Shown: positions 23,621-31,266 of the stretch, one piece after another
Layout: each line of letters opens with the position of its first letter
Position numbering within the stretch: the first letter of the stretch is position 1
Assembly: GCA_027451445.1 (NCBI GenBank)
Contig: DAIDJG010000500.1
Span: 1 to 32,497 of the forward strand
Direction: 5' to 3'
DNA: 32,497 nucleotides
From: Singulisphaera sp.
GTDB lineage: Bacteria > Planctomycetota > Planctomycetia > Isosphaerales > Isosphaeraceae
Notes under the pieces: generated by a model
Told to the model about the DNA's origin: nothing
What the model saw: only the letters and a program-made list of their open reading frames with translations
Database searches by the model: none
Position numbers and translations under genes: made by a program

Positions 23621-24937
23621 TCAGGGCGTTGCGTCGGCGACTGCCCAGGGGAGGCCCGGGGCAACCGCGGGCTCAGCCGCCTCAGCTCGCTTGATTCCCA
23701 GGACCGTCACGTGCAGCCAGGCGAGACTCCACACCGTCAGAACCAGCAGAGCGATGAACGCCGACTGCGGCACGCCGGTGGCTCGACCGAGCGCTCCGAA
23801 TACGGGCGGCAGGAAAAAGCCCCCGAGGGCGCCAAGCATCCCGACAAGCCCCCCCACAGCGCCCACGTCATTGGGAAAAAAATTCGGCACGTATTTATAA
23901 ACAGAAGCTTTGCCAATTCCCATGCCGCAGCCGACGACGAACATAAGAGTCGCAAATGCGAAGGGGCCGAGACGGTAGGAAATACCCCAGTAGGTCCGGT
24001 ACGGGACCGACAGCGCAATGAGCGCGAGCGTCATGGAGATGAAGACTGCATACGTCACCACGCGGGGGCCATAGCGGTCCGAAAGCCAACCGCCGAGCGG
24101 ACGGAGCAGGCTGGCGGGCAGGATGAACGTGGCCGTCAGCAGCGCCGCGGTGCGGAGCGAGACGTGGTACGTGTCCTTGTAGAAGGTCGGAAGCCAGCCG
24201 GACAGTGCGACATAAGCGCCGAAGACGACGACATAGTAAAGGCTGAAACGCCAGACCCGCATATACTGCAACGACGCCAACATCTCGCCGAGCGGACGAC
24301 CCTGGCCGGGCTTCGGATCGGGCGCGGGGGCCAGCGCCATGGTCAGGATCGCCATGACCACGAGAAGGATCGCGTAAAGAGCCGGGATAAAACGCCAGCC
24401 GCCCGGGATCACGCCCCCCAGCAGTCCCGCCGCCGGGATCGCCGTCAACACGGCGGGGAAGAGGCCGACCAGGAGTTTCGTTCCCGACGCCCCCACGTTC
24501 CCCGCGCCGAACGTCCCCAGCGCGAATCCCTTCTGGGAAGCCCCGAACCAGGCCGAGTTCCACGCGATCCCCGCCGTAAACGCGTTCCCGGCGAGCCCGA
24601 AGAACAGGGAACAAAGCAACATTTCATTATACGTCGTCGCCCGGCTGAAAAGGTACGTGGGGATCGTCGTCAACAGCAACAGAAATGCCATCACATTTCG
24701 GCCGCCGAACCGGTCGGCCCAGATGCCGAAGTTCAGTCGCAAGAGTGCTCCAGCGAGGATCGCCGTGGCGATCAGCCACTCGACCTGCGATGCGCTGAGT
24801 CCCATCGTCTCCTTGATCCTGGGCGCAAGCACGCCGAGCATCAACCAGACGTTAAACAGAAGCGTGAAGGCGATCGTCGACAGGGTCAACACTTTCCAGG
24901 GCGAGGTCGCCTGACCCCGCGAGGACTCGAGACTCAT
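23621..24937 (-). CDS. narK: NarK-type nitrate/nitrite transporter
   Basis: A 438-residue 12-helix MFS permease. The start at ATG 24937 is chosen because GGAGCG lies upstream and helix 1 follows at once (STIAFTLLFNVWLMLGVLAP); the longer open frame upstream has no site. Nitrate-signature glycine-rich motifs are present after helices 5 and 11: GTFGAGNVGASGTKLL and KASVYKYVPNFFPNDVGAVG, then GLVGMLGALGGFFLPP. The substrate-site Arg in ALLRLNFGIWADRFGGRN and the conserved phenylalanines fit the NNP (nitrate-nitrite porter) family. It is the first gene of the minus-strand trio with the sensor kinase and regulator. Whether it carries nitrate, nitrite or both is not decided by sequence. Confidence 0.9.
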   Translation of the reverse strand: MSLESSRGQATSPWKVLTLSTIAFTLLFNVWLMLGVLAPRIKETMGLSASQVEWLIATAILAGALLRLNFGIWADRFGGRNVMAFLLLLTTIPTYLFSRATTYNEMLLCSLFFGLAGNAFTAGIAWNSAWFGASQKGFALGTFGAGNVGASGTKLLVGLFPAVLTAIPAAGLLGGVIPGGWRFIPALYAILLVVMAILTMALAPAPDPKPGQGRPLGEMLASLQYMRVWRFSLYYVVVFGAYVALSGWLPTFYKDTYHVSLRTAALLTATFILPASLLRPLGGWLSDRYGPRVVTYAVFISMTLALIALSVPYRTYWGISYRLGPFAFATLMFVVGCGMGIGKASVYKYVPNFFPNDVGAVGGLVGMLGALGGFFLPPVFGALGRATGVPQSAFIALLVLTVWSLAWLHVTVLGIKRAEAAEPAVAPGLPWAVADATP

Positions 24938-25608
24938 AGGATCGCTCCGCGAATCGGTGGATCGAAAAGGCGAACCAGGGAGAGGGTCCGCGAACAAGGA
25001 CCAGGCGTTGGGAGTTTGCGGGCAGGATGGAAATACGGCCGCGTCGCGCCGCGACCGCCTGGGAGAGGAGGAGCATCGCCGTGCGGACGGCAACCCAGAA
25101 AAGCAAAGGTCATGCCGCCTCGTCGCAGGCCAGCCCGAAGCGCGCAAACTCCTGCGGAGAACGGACATCGCCGTTCGGAATTGCTCACCGATCACTTCGG
25201 TAAACCGAAGGTCCGCGACTCCGAATCCGCGGGACGAACCTGTTTCGCTGCCCAAACGTCTGGCATTTCTGCCGAACGCGCAGTCAATTCAAGATTCTTC
25301 GCCAAACGATTGCGCGGAACCGTCTCTGCGAGGCCGTCGGTGCAGGGACGGTGTTGAGGCAGGAGTGCAGGAAATGACGTGCTGTCGCGAAACGAGAGCA
25401 CGGGTGGTGGCGGGGCGAACGGGCGACTATCGCTGATCTAACACGGCGCTTCCTCAACCAGCGTCCGCTCGCCGTCAGATCCCAAGGTCCATTCGTCGGG
25501 GATACCGCCTTCTTCGTCCCCAACATCCTCAGACTCGGCCGACCGGTCCGTGCCCCAATGGTGTCTGGCGAGATGTGTCATCACGGTGGAGGCTTCTCAA
25601 CGTGACGA
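24938..25608. other. Long upstream region of the nitrate cluster
   Basis: About 670 bases with no supportable gene; minus-strand frames here are open but lack motifs. It must hold the promoter of narK. I found no convincing sigma-54 or FNR-type site by eye. Confidence 0.4.
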
Positions 25609-25643
25609 GGGTTCCTCGGTCGAATTTCTCGAGCGAGGAACCC
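25609..25643 (-). terminator. Hairpin terminator behind the DUF1559 gene
   Basis: GGGTTCCTCG and CGAGGAACCC form a perfect 10-bp stem with a 15-base loop, 16 bases downstream of the DUF1559 stop on the minus strand. The T-run is poor, so it may act as a processing or stabilising hairpin rather than a complete terminator. Confidence 0.6.
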
Positions 25644-25658
25644 CCAGTGGGTCGACGA

Positions 25659-26702
25659 TCAGAAGGCACTGGCATCAACGACTTCACCGTTGGCGCGGGT
25701 ACCGAGATTCCACCACGTATACATATTGATTGAGGTTTTGACGAATCTGACACTGCCGTCGGCCATCAAAACATTCGTACCGCCGGAGTGATTGCTCGAG
25801 GCATTGGCGTAGTTCATCCCTTCGGCCCAGCCGCCGCCGCCCCCCTTGCATGCGCCCCATCGGTACTGGGTCGAGTTCGGGGGCACGATGGTGTTGAACA
25901 TGGAGTCACCCATCGTCCCCACGAACCAGAGGCAGCCAACCGAGTTATTCAGTGTGCCGGTGAGGTAGCTCGTCGTGCACGTGGCGAGGGCGCCGGATTG
26001 GAGGGCGGTGACGCCGACCGTGTTTACGTCCGCGTAGCCGGGAGCGCCTGTACTCATGACGCCATTGGTTCGTTTCGCGGGGGTGTTCGAATTGTCGCCC
26101 ACGAGCATCTCGCTGAACGCCACGGTGTTCGAGGTTCCATCGGTGACATCGCGAATGCCGTAGCAGGCCCCGTACGAGAACAACCCGGTCGATGTCGAAC
26201 TGTAGGAGATGCTGGTCGTCCCCATCGAACCAACGTAACTATTGATATTAATAAGTCCGTTATTGGCCTGGGCCGTGCCCGCGTTGCCGTCGGACGGACA
26301 CAAGAATGTGTTGATCTTGGTGACCCACGCCGTCTGGTTCTGGTTGGTGTTTCCGGCTGGTGTACCGCCCGGACCCGCGATTGAGAAATTGATCGCGTTG
26401 TAGATCTGCGCCTGTTCCATGTACGAGAGCATTTGAGCCTGGGCGCTCACTCCGTTCCACAGACCCGTGCAGCCCTGACTACCCTGGTTGCAGCTTCCGC
26501 CGAGGGGGAACTTGTCGTTGCTCTGATGGTAGTTGTGCAGGCCCAGGCCGATCTGTTTGAGATTGTTCACGCACTGCGCACGCCGGGCGGCCTCGCGGGC
26601 TGCCTGGACCGCCGGCAGCAATAGGGCGATCAGGACCGCGATGATCGCGATCACGACGAGTAACTCGATCAAGGTAAAGCCGCGTTTCACTCTCACGTTC
26701 AT
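25659..26702 (-). CDS. DUF1559 prepilin-like (type II secretion G-like) protein
   Basis: A 347-residue protein starting at ATG 26702 with GGGAG eleven bases upstream. The N-terminus is a type IV prepilin signal: basic MNVRVKRG, cleavage G|FTLIE, then the hydrophobic helix [20 protein letters not shown]. The family block [20 protein letters not shown] with [14 protein letters not shown] follows. The C-terminus carries the H-x9-DG motif of the family ([17 protein letters not shown]). Such proteins are exported and assembled by type II/IV pilus-like machinery and are multiplied in planctomycetes; their function is not established. The small lipoprotein gene upstream on the same strand is a frequent companion. 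Confidence 0.92.
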   Translation of the reverse strand: MNVRVKRGFTLIELLVVIAIIAVLIALLLPAVQAAREAARRAQCVNNLKQIGLGLHNYHQSNDKFPLGGSCNQGSQGCTGLWNGVSAQAQMLSYMEQAQIYNAINFSIAGPGGTPAGNTNQNQTAWVTKINTFLCPSDGNAGTAQANNGLININSYVGSMGTTSISYSSTSTGLFSYGACYGIRDVTDGTSNTVAFSEMLVGDNSNTPAKRTNGVMSTGAPGYADVNTVGVTALQSGALATCTTSYLTGTLNNSVGCLWFVGTMGDSMFNTIVPPNSTQYRWGACKGGGGGWAEGMNYANASSNHSGGTNVLMADGSVRFVKTSINMYTWWNLGTRANGEVVDASAF

Positions 26703-27013
26703 TGCAAACTCCCGAAGCTGGAATCGACCGCGAATCCGGCGGTGGGACAACAAGACACACAACGAGCGTGTCGCCGCCGGCCCACAACCTCTGAACCACC
26801 TCACCCAGCACTTCCCAGGATGAGAGGCCCGCACCCGTCGGGCACGCGGCCAACTCAAATAAGCACTGGGGAACCCCCGCTCGTTCCCCAGGTTGCGTGT
26901 GTGGAGAGGAAAACCCTCTCTGGAAAGCCAATGAATACTTAGCGGATCTTATGCTCGGTGGTCGTCGCGCGAGGAACGACGTTGCGGCCCTCGATCAATC
27001 CTGACCCAGGGGC
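26703..27013. other. Gene-free spacer between lipoprotein and DUF1559 genes
   Basis: About 310 bases with no recognisable gene. Its right part (minus strand) probably carries the DUF1559 promoter; no clear motif was identified. Confidence 0.35.
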
Positions 27014-27214
27014 CTACTTCTTTTTTTGCTCCGCCTTGTGCGCGTCGGCCGTTGCCTTATCAGCCGCAGCTTGCTGCGCCTTCTGCTCTTCCGTCTGATT
27101 CACCGATTGCGGTGCCGTGCTGCTTGTTTCGCCGCAACCGACAAACGCCAGACACCAGGCCAGGCACAATCCCGCGACCCAAGAGACCGTTGCCGAGGAC
27201 GAAGTTCCGCGCAT
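27014..27214 (-). CDS. Small lipoprotein
   Basis: A 66-residue product starting at ATG 27214 (MRGTSSS). A signal peptide has hydrophobic VAGLCLAWCLAF, then lipobox FVGC followed by GE, so the mature protein is lipidated at that Cys. The rest is a short linker and a Lys/Ala/Glu-rich helical tail (EEQKAQQAAADKATADAHKA). It lies upstream of the DUF1559 gene on the same strand, as often seen in planctomycetes. An ATG 15 bases upstream (27229) is also in frame. The function is unknown. Confidence 0.7.
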   Translation of the reverse strand: MRGTSSSATVSWVAGLCLAWCLAFVGCGETSSTAPQSVNQTEEQKAQQAAADKATADAHKAEQKKK

Positions 27215-27916
27215 AGAAGAACCCTCCACTCTTCACCGAAGGACTAAAAAAACAAGCAACCGTTTTAACGTTTGAGTTGACAATACCGCCCGATGTGAGC
27301 GTGCAAATCACTCGCCACAAAACGGGGGATAGTCCAGGAGCCGGGGCGAAAATCAGGCTGGGAATCAATCCTTCCGGGGGGGGTAAACCAACAGCCTCAC
27401 GGCTTGAGGTCGAACGTCTGTCGGCCTCAGAGCCCGCGAAGAGCGGAACCTCATGTCAACGGTTACCGCCGAGAATGGTTCTCGAACCCGAGAGGACGTC
27501 ATCCAATTGGGGAGTCGCGCAGCAACGTTGACCCAACAGGGGGGGTGAGAGTCGCGTGGCCACTAACGAGCGGACACTGTTCGCACAACCGCAGGACATT
27601 GTAGTGCTTGCACGCCAGAATGGAAGCCCTCACACTCCCTTCATCGAATGATTTTTTTGCGTACGCGGCGAACTGTGCCCGCACGACGACTCGACACCGA
27701 ACTTCGGCGGACTGCCTCGTGTCGACACAGCAAAGGGTGAAAGCCCGTCGTAACCCAAGTCATGACGCAACCTTGCGCGAGGCCGAGAATGCGTCCGGAC
27801 ATGGCGAAGGTGATCGTCGAGCGTCCTCGTTTCGACTCGCACGCGAGGGGTACTCGAAACGGTCGCCGCGCGCCCTTCAGCGCACGGCGATCGATGAACT
27901 CCGGCAACGTGAAGGA
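27215..27916. other. Non-coding or degraded stretch
   Basis: About 700 bases where frames are open on both strands but none shows a recognisable family, signal peptide or ribosome site. It borders the pseudogene cluster starting at 27917 and is probably decayed DNA. It also includes the lipoprotein gene's promoter near 27215-27260. Confidence 0.35.
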
Positions 27917-28120
27917 ATGAAGGGCCTTTGGCGGAGTAGGTCAAAGCTCCTGAACGAGCATCTCGGTGCACTCCGACGCTACCTGGATTCCCAGGTGGGC
28001 CGACCCTGGAAACGGTGTTCGCCGAGATCTGCGCCCCCATCAACCGAAACTCTGCGGTTCAGGACCATGTTCGGGACAACGTCGCCGCCTTTGTGGCGAC
28101 GCACGCCATCGTGATCAATG
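27917..28120 (+). pseudogene. Frameshifted small conserved protein gene
   Basis: From ATG 27917 one frame gives MKGLWRSRSKLLNEHLGALR, then RYLDSQVGRPW. The continuation is in the next frame from about 28012: TVFAEICAPINRNSAVQDHV, then RDNVAAFV. The two halves join into a pattern I recognise from a widespread small protein family (LGPLRRYL...VGRPW.KV..EI......VQ.HV..H...FV). A single base is missing at 28010-28012. After about 28110 the similarity fades. I do not know the family's function. Confidence 0.55.
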
Positions 28121-28431
28121 GCGGCTCTTGCCGAGGGGACGGCGGCGGAAACGATGGCGAGCCGCTACGCCGGTTCGGCGGGATCCGCGCCATTTCTTCC
28201 AGGGGCGTGGCACCTGGTTCAACTCCGTCCCTTGCCGCTCATGACCGTCGGTCGCGCCGAGCGCGACGTTTTGCTCGACCGCCCGATCCCCAGGCTTTCG
28301 CCGCACAACGCGCGTAAGCATTATGGGTCTACCGTTTACGCCGCGAGCCGACGACGGCTTACCCCAAAAAGAACTGCCCCAGTTCCCGATTCTGGCCACG
28401 CTTTGGTAGGCGAAGCTACCGTGGAGACGAT
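28121..28431. other. Gene-free stretch before the PARG-like pseudogene
   Basis: About 310 bases with no supportable gene; probably degraded DNA between two pseudogenes. Confidence 0.35.
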
Positions 28432-29297
28432 ATGTCCTCGCGCACGCACAGAGCCCAGATTGCCCAAGAGACGCTCGCGATTCTCAACACGGGATCGTAT
28501 CGCAGCCCTTCGGGGCAGATTGTTTCCATCGCGGAGGCTCTGAGCGCAGCACGACTTGGTTCACGGCTCTATACGCCGGACCAGTTCGCGGACGTTTTCC
28601 AGCAACGCGACCAGATCCTGATCGCGAACGGGGAACGGTCTCCGGCCGATATCGAAGTCGTGAACGAGACGACGCTTCACGCCGCGCAGCGGTTGATCCG
28701 GGATTTCAGTTCGCCGGTGCTGGCCCTGAACTTCGCCTCGGCGAAGAATCCTGGCGGCGGGTTCCTCAAGGGGAGCCAGGCCCAGGAAGAGAGTCTCGCG
28801 CGTGCTTCGGGCCTCTACGCCTGAATCAATCCTCAGCAGGCGATGTATGAGGTCAATCGTTCGTATCCATCATGCCTCTACACCGACCACATGATCTATT
28901 CGCCAAGCGTGCCAGTGTTCCGGGACGATGATGACAACCTTCTCGACGCCCCCCGTACACGGTCTCGATACTGACCAGCCCCGCCGTGAATGCGGGAGCA
29001 GTCCGGAGGAACGAACCGAACAACCGTGCCCGTATCGGACCCATGACGCGCGCGAGGATGGAAAAGGTGCTCTCGATCGCCGTCATTCACGGATACCAAG
29101 CCCTCGTGCTGGGCGCCTGGGGTTGCGGCGTGTTCGCCAACGATCCCCAAGATGTCGCTGGCGGCTTCGCAGAACACCTGACAGGCAACGGAAGGTTTGC
29201 TGCGGCATTTCAGCACGTGGTCTTCGCCGTGTGGGACCGAACGCCGGAACGAGCCGTCCTTGGACCGTTCGAACGGGTGTTCGCGCAGAGACACTAA
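28432..29297 (+). pseudogene. Broken PARG-like macrodomain gene (TIGR02452 type)
   Basis: The first frame (28432-28824, 130 residues) starts SSRTHRAQIAQETLAILNTG and reaches the ADP-ribose-binding motif LALNFASAKNPGGGFLKGSQ, then AQEESLARASGLYA. This is the signature of microbial poly(ADP-ribose) glycohydrolase-like proteins (GGG-x6-8-QEE, catalytic Glu pair). A TGA at 28822-28824 follows, yet the same frame continues with family sequence NPQQAMYEVNRSYPSCLYTD, then HMIYSPSVPVFRDDDDNLLD. At a six-C run (28949-28954) the frame slips and continues at 28956-29297 (SPAVNAGAVRRNEP, LVLGAWGCGVFANDP, FEHV-like end) to TAA. Two independent lesions mean a dead gene. The intact ancestor would have been about 285 residues and would have removed ADP-ribose groups. 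Confidence 0.85.
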
Positions 29298-30535
29298 GCT
29301 CGACTTCTGCCGTTTTTCGGGTTTCACTGAGGCAAGCCTCCGCGGTGCAATGAGAGGTATGGACCCATCCCTACATCGCACTCACGGAGGCTGCCATGAC
29401 TATCGTATCCGATCGACGTCGCTCACGACCCTCTTAGAAACAGATTCGGGCACGGCTTCGCGCTTTCCGACGCCAAGCCGAACGTAAAGCAAGGATCGCG
29501 CGGCGCCGCCTTCAACGCAATCACGAGCAACTTCCCAAGCCTGTTCGTAACATTTTCGATCCTCTCGAATCGGCGTTTTCGCGCCCCACGCATCGACGGT
29601 TCGTGCTCCTCGCCTTGGCCGCTATCCTCTCTTTGGGTGGCCGCACGATTTGCAACCTGCTTCGCGTGTTGGGCGTCGTGGCGCCCGGACATCCGAGTAC
29701 ATACCACCGCGTGTTCTCGCGCGACCGGTGGTCGCTCGCACGCCTGGGTCGTTCCTATGTGGCAGCGGTCCTCGCTCGATTTGCCCCCACCGGTCAGATT
29801 CTTTTGGCCGGCGACGATACGGTCACGGAACATCCTGGACCCCATGTCTACGGCAAGGGTTGCCATCGTGACCCGGTTCGCTCCACTCACTCCTACACGG
29901 CCTTTCGCTGGGGACATAAGTGGGTCGTCCTCGCCCTCTTGATCCCCGTCCCTTGGGCAACCCGACGCTGGGCCTTGCCGCTCTTGGTCGCACTTTATCG
30001 ACCCGAGGAGGAGAACCAGAAACAGGGGCGACGGCACAAAACACCGTCCCAACTGCTCGGTCAAATGATTCGCATTCTTATGCGATGGTTTCCGGAACGG
30101 AATTTCATGGTCGTGGCCGATGGCGGCTATGCGACCCACGAATTCGCCGAACTCGCCGCGCGATCGAAACGGCGACTCACCTTGGTCAGCTTGTTCTACC
30201 CCAACGCCAACCTCGTGGGACCGACACCGGAGTACTCGGGCAAGGGCCGTCCACGCCGCAAGGGAGAGCGCCTTCCCAGCCCGAAGAAAGTTGTCGAAGG
30301 CGCCACAGAACGGCAACGTCTGAAAGTCTCCTGGTACGGCGGAGGTCAACGCAAGGTCGAGACCGTGACCGGGACCGCACACTGGTACAAGAAGGCTCGT
30401 CCTCTGGTGGAGTTGCGCTGGGTCTTCGTCCACGACCTGACTGGGACGCATCGCGACTCCTATTTCTTCACCACCGACCCGACGATGACGGTTCAGTCGT
30501 TGATCGAGACCTACACCGGCCGCTGGAACATTGAG
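29298..30535 (+). mobile_element. Truncated IS element with YREK-type DDE transposase
   Basis: The element begins within about 30 bases after the PARG-like stop and is recognisable to the catalytic Glu codon at 30533-30535. The transposase starts at ATG 29396 (GGAGG upstream), but codon 14 is TAG (29435-29437); sequence beyond it (KQIRARLRAFRRQAERKARI) is clearly the same protein. Catalytic motifs are LLAGDDTVTEHPGPHVYGKG (first Asp), VVADGGYATHEF (second Asp) and YTGRWNIE (Y-x2-R-x3-E, the third acid). The C-terminal part after the Glu and the right inverted repeat are missing. The IS4/IS701-like assignment is by motif only. Confidence 0.8.
29331..29395 (+). repeat. Inverted repeat ahead of the transposase start
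   Basis: GGCAAGCCTCCGCGGTGCAA (29331-) and TCGCACTCACGGAGGCTGCC (-29395) are imperfect inverted copies of about 22 bases with a 21-base gap, ending directly at the ATG of the transposase. It encloses the ribosome site GGAGG and could hide it in mRNA, a known way for IS elements to limit transposase made from outside transcription. It may also represent a terminal region of the IS. Confidence 0.55.
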
Positions 30536-31150
30536 CTCGGCAGCGTCACGTCCCAGGTGAACTCGCTCATCGCCTCGGCCAACTCGACGCTCGGCGGCAT
30601 CTCATCAACCTTGAGCGGCGCTACCGGCAATGCGACCGGCGTCCTCTTTGCCGCGCTCGGCCAAGTCGACGGCTTGATCGGCAGCGCGGAGTTCATCGAG
30701 GGCGAAATTGTCGGCGAAGTGAACGGCCTGGCCGGCATGATCGCCCCCACGCTCGGGTCCGTCACCGGCGAGCTCAACACTGCGCTCGGCGACATCAGCT
30801 TGACGCTGGGCAGCGTCACCACGGAATTGAACACGCTCATCGGCACCGTAACCGCCGCGGCAGGCGGCTCGTCAGCCGCTCTGAACACGGCGATCAGCGC
30901 GGTCTCCTCGACACTTGGCACGGTCACCACGCAACTGAACGGACTGACCGGCGAGGTCAACACCATTCTCGTCGGCCTCCCGACCGAACTGGCGGGGGTG
31001 ACGGGCAGCTTGGGAACCGTCATGGGCGACGTGAATACCACGCTCGGAAGCTTGACCGGGACGGTGAGCTCGCTTGAGGTCAGTCTCACCTCGGAGTTGA
31101 ACACTCTGCTCGGCGCCGTCACAGGCATTCTGGGCGGAATCAGCCTCTGA
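29603..31150 (+). CDS. Chimeric ORF: transposase body fused to a repeat-protein tail
   Basis: From GTG 29603 the frame is open for 515 residues. Residues 1-311 are the DDE transposase core (see the IS entry), and the amber codon lies upstream at 29435. At residue 312 the sequence changes abruptly from YTGRWNIE to LGSVTSQVNSLIASA and continues as about 205 residues of low-complexity repeats to TGA 31150. The junction (30535/30536) falls in GAGCTC. Restart at 29603 without a visible ribosome site is doubtful, so the fusion may not be made; a GTG so deep in the transposase is only nominal. Deletion between an IS and a neighbouring repeat gene explains the layout; an assembly joint is the alternative. 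Confidence 0.6.
   Translation: MLLALAAILSLGGRTICNLLRVLGVVAPGHPSTYHRVFSRDRWSLARLGRSYVAAVLARFAPTGQILLAGDDTVTEHPGPHVYGKGCHRDPVRSTHSYTAFRWGHKWVVLALLIPVPWATRRWALPLLVALYRPEEENQKQGRRHKTPSQLLGQMIRILMRWFPERNFMVVADGGYATHEFAELAARSKRRLTLVSLFYPNANLVGPTPEYSGKGRPRRKGERLPSPKKVVEGATERQRLKVSWYGGGQRKVETVTGTAHWYKKARPLVELRWVFVHDLTGTHRDSYFFTTDPTMTVQSLIETYTGRWNIELGSVTSQVNSLIASANSTLGGISSTLSGATGNATGVLFAALGQVDGLIGSAEFIEGEIVGEVNGLAGMIAPTLGSVTGELNTALGDISLTLGSVTTELNTLIGTVTAAAGGSSAALNTAISAVSSTLGTVTTQLNGLTGEVNTILVGLPTELAGVTGSLGTVMGDVNTTLGSLTGTVSSLEVSLTSELNTLLGAVTGILGGISL
30536..31150 (+). repeat. Repeat-rich tail (TLGSVTxELNTLIG-type units)
   Basis: Some 204 codons encode about 12 to 15 degenerate units of 13-18 residues, e.g. 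TLGSVTGELNTALGDIS, TLGSVTTELNTLIGTVT, TLGTVTTQLNGLTGEVN and SLGTVMGDVNTTLGSLT. Spacing of Leu, Val and Ile suggests an amphipathic helical or coiled filament. It lacks Cys and charged patches. It is the 3' end of an older gene whose start was lost. The codon composition is ordinary GC-rich, unlike the AT-rich mobile block. Confidence 0.7.
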
Positions 31151-31161
31151 CCCGGCCAATG

Positions 31162-31214
31162 GTTCTCGATCGCCGAAAGCCCGACGTCCCCCTCAGGCAC
31201 CGGCGATCGAGAAC
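31162..31214. terminator. 14-bp inverted repeat between converging genes
   Basis: GTTCTCGATCGCCG (31162-31175) and CGGCGATCGAGAAC (31201-31214) are perfect inverted copies with a 25-base loop, placed between the stop of the repeat-tail ORF and the stop of the metallophosphoesterase gene. There is no T-run. A shared bidirectional transcript end is the likeliest role. Confidence 0.55.
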
Positions 31215-31266
31215 ACCTCGCCCAACGAGAGAGGCCGGTGCTGCGCCGACGAGATGCGCTTCGCCG

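Noticed and set aside
23452-23664. 70-residue minus-strand frame overlapping the ends of narK and the kinase gene
   Set aside because: It overlaps narK by 44 bases and the kinase start by 8, which could mean coupling. It has no motif, is very Arg/Ala-rich as chance frames in this GC-rich DNA are, and has no clear ribosome site.
23711-25357. Long plus-strand frame (548 codons) opposite narK
   Set aside because: It is an antisense shadow with Arg/Gln/Glu/His-rich sequence and no recognisable fold.
27244-27916. Possible CRISPR array or RNA gene in the long gap
   Set aside because: No regularly spaced repeats or cloverleaf-type pairings could be found by eye.
28822-28824. TGA in the PARG-like gene as a selenocysteine codon (relatives may have Cys nearby)
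   Set aside because: A second, independent frameshift lies 130 bases downstream and no SECIS-like hairpin directly after the TGA is evident, so a pseudogene is simpler.
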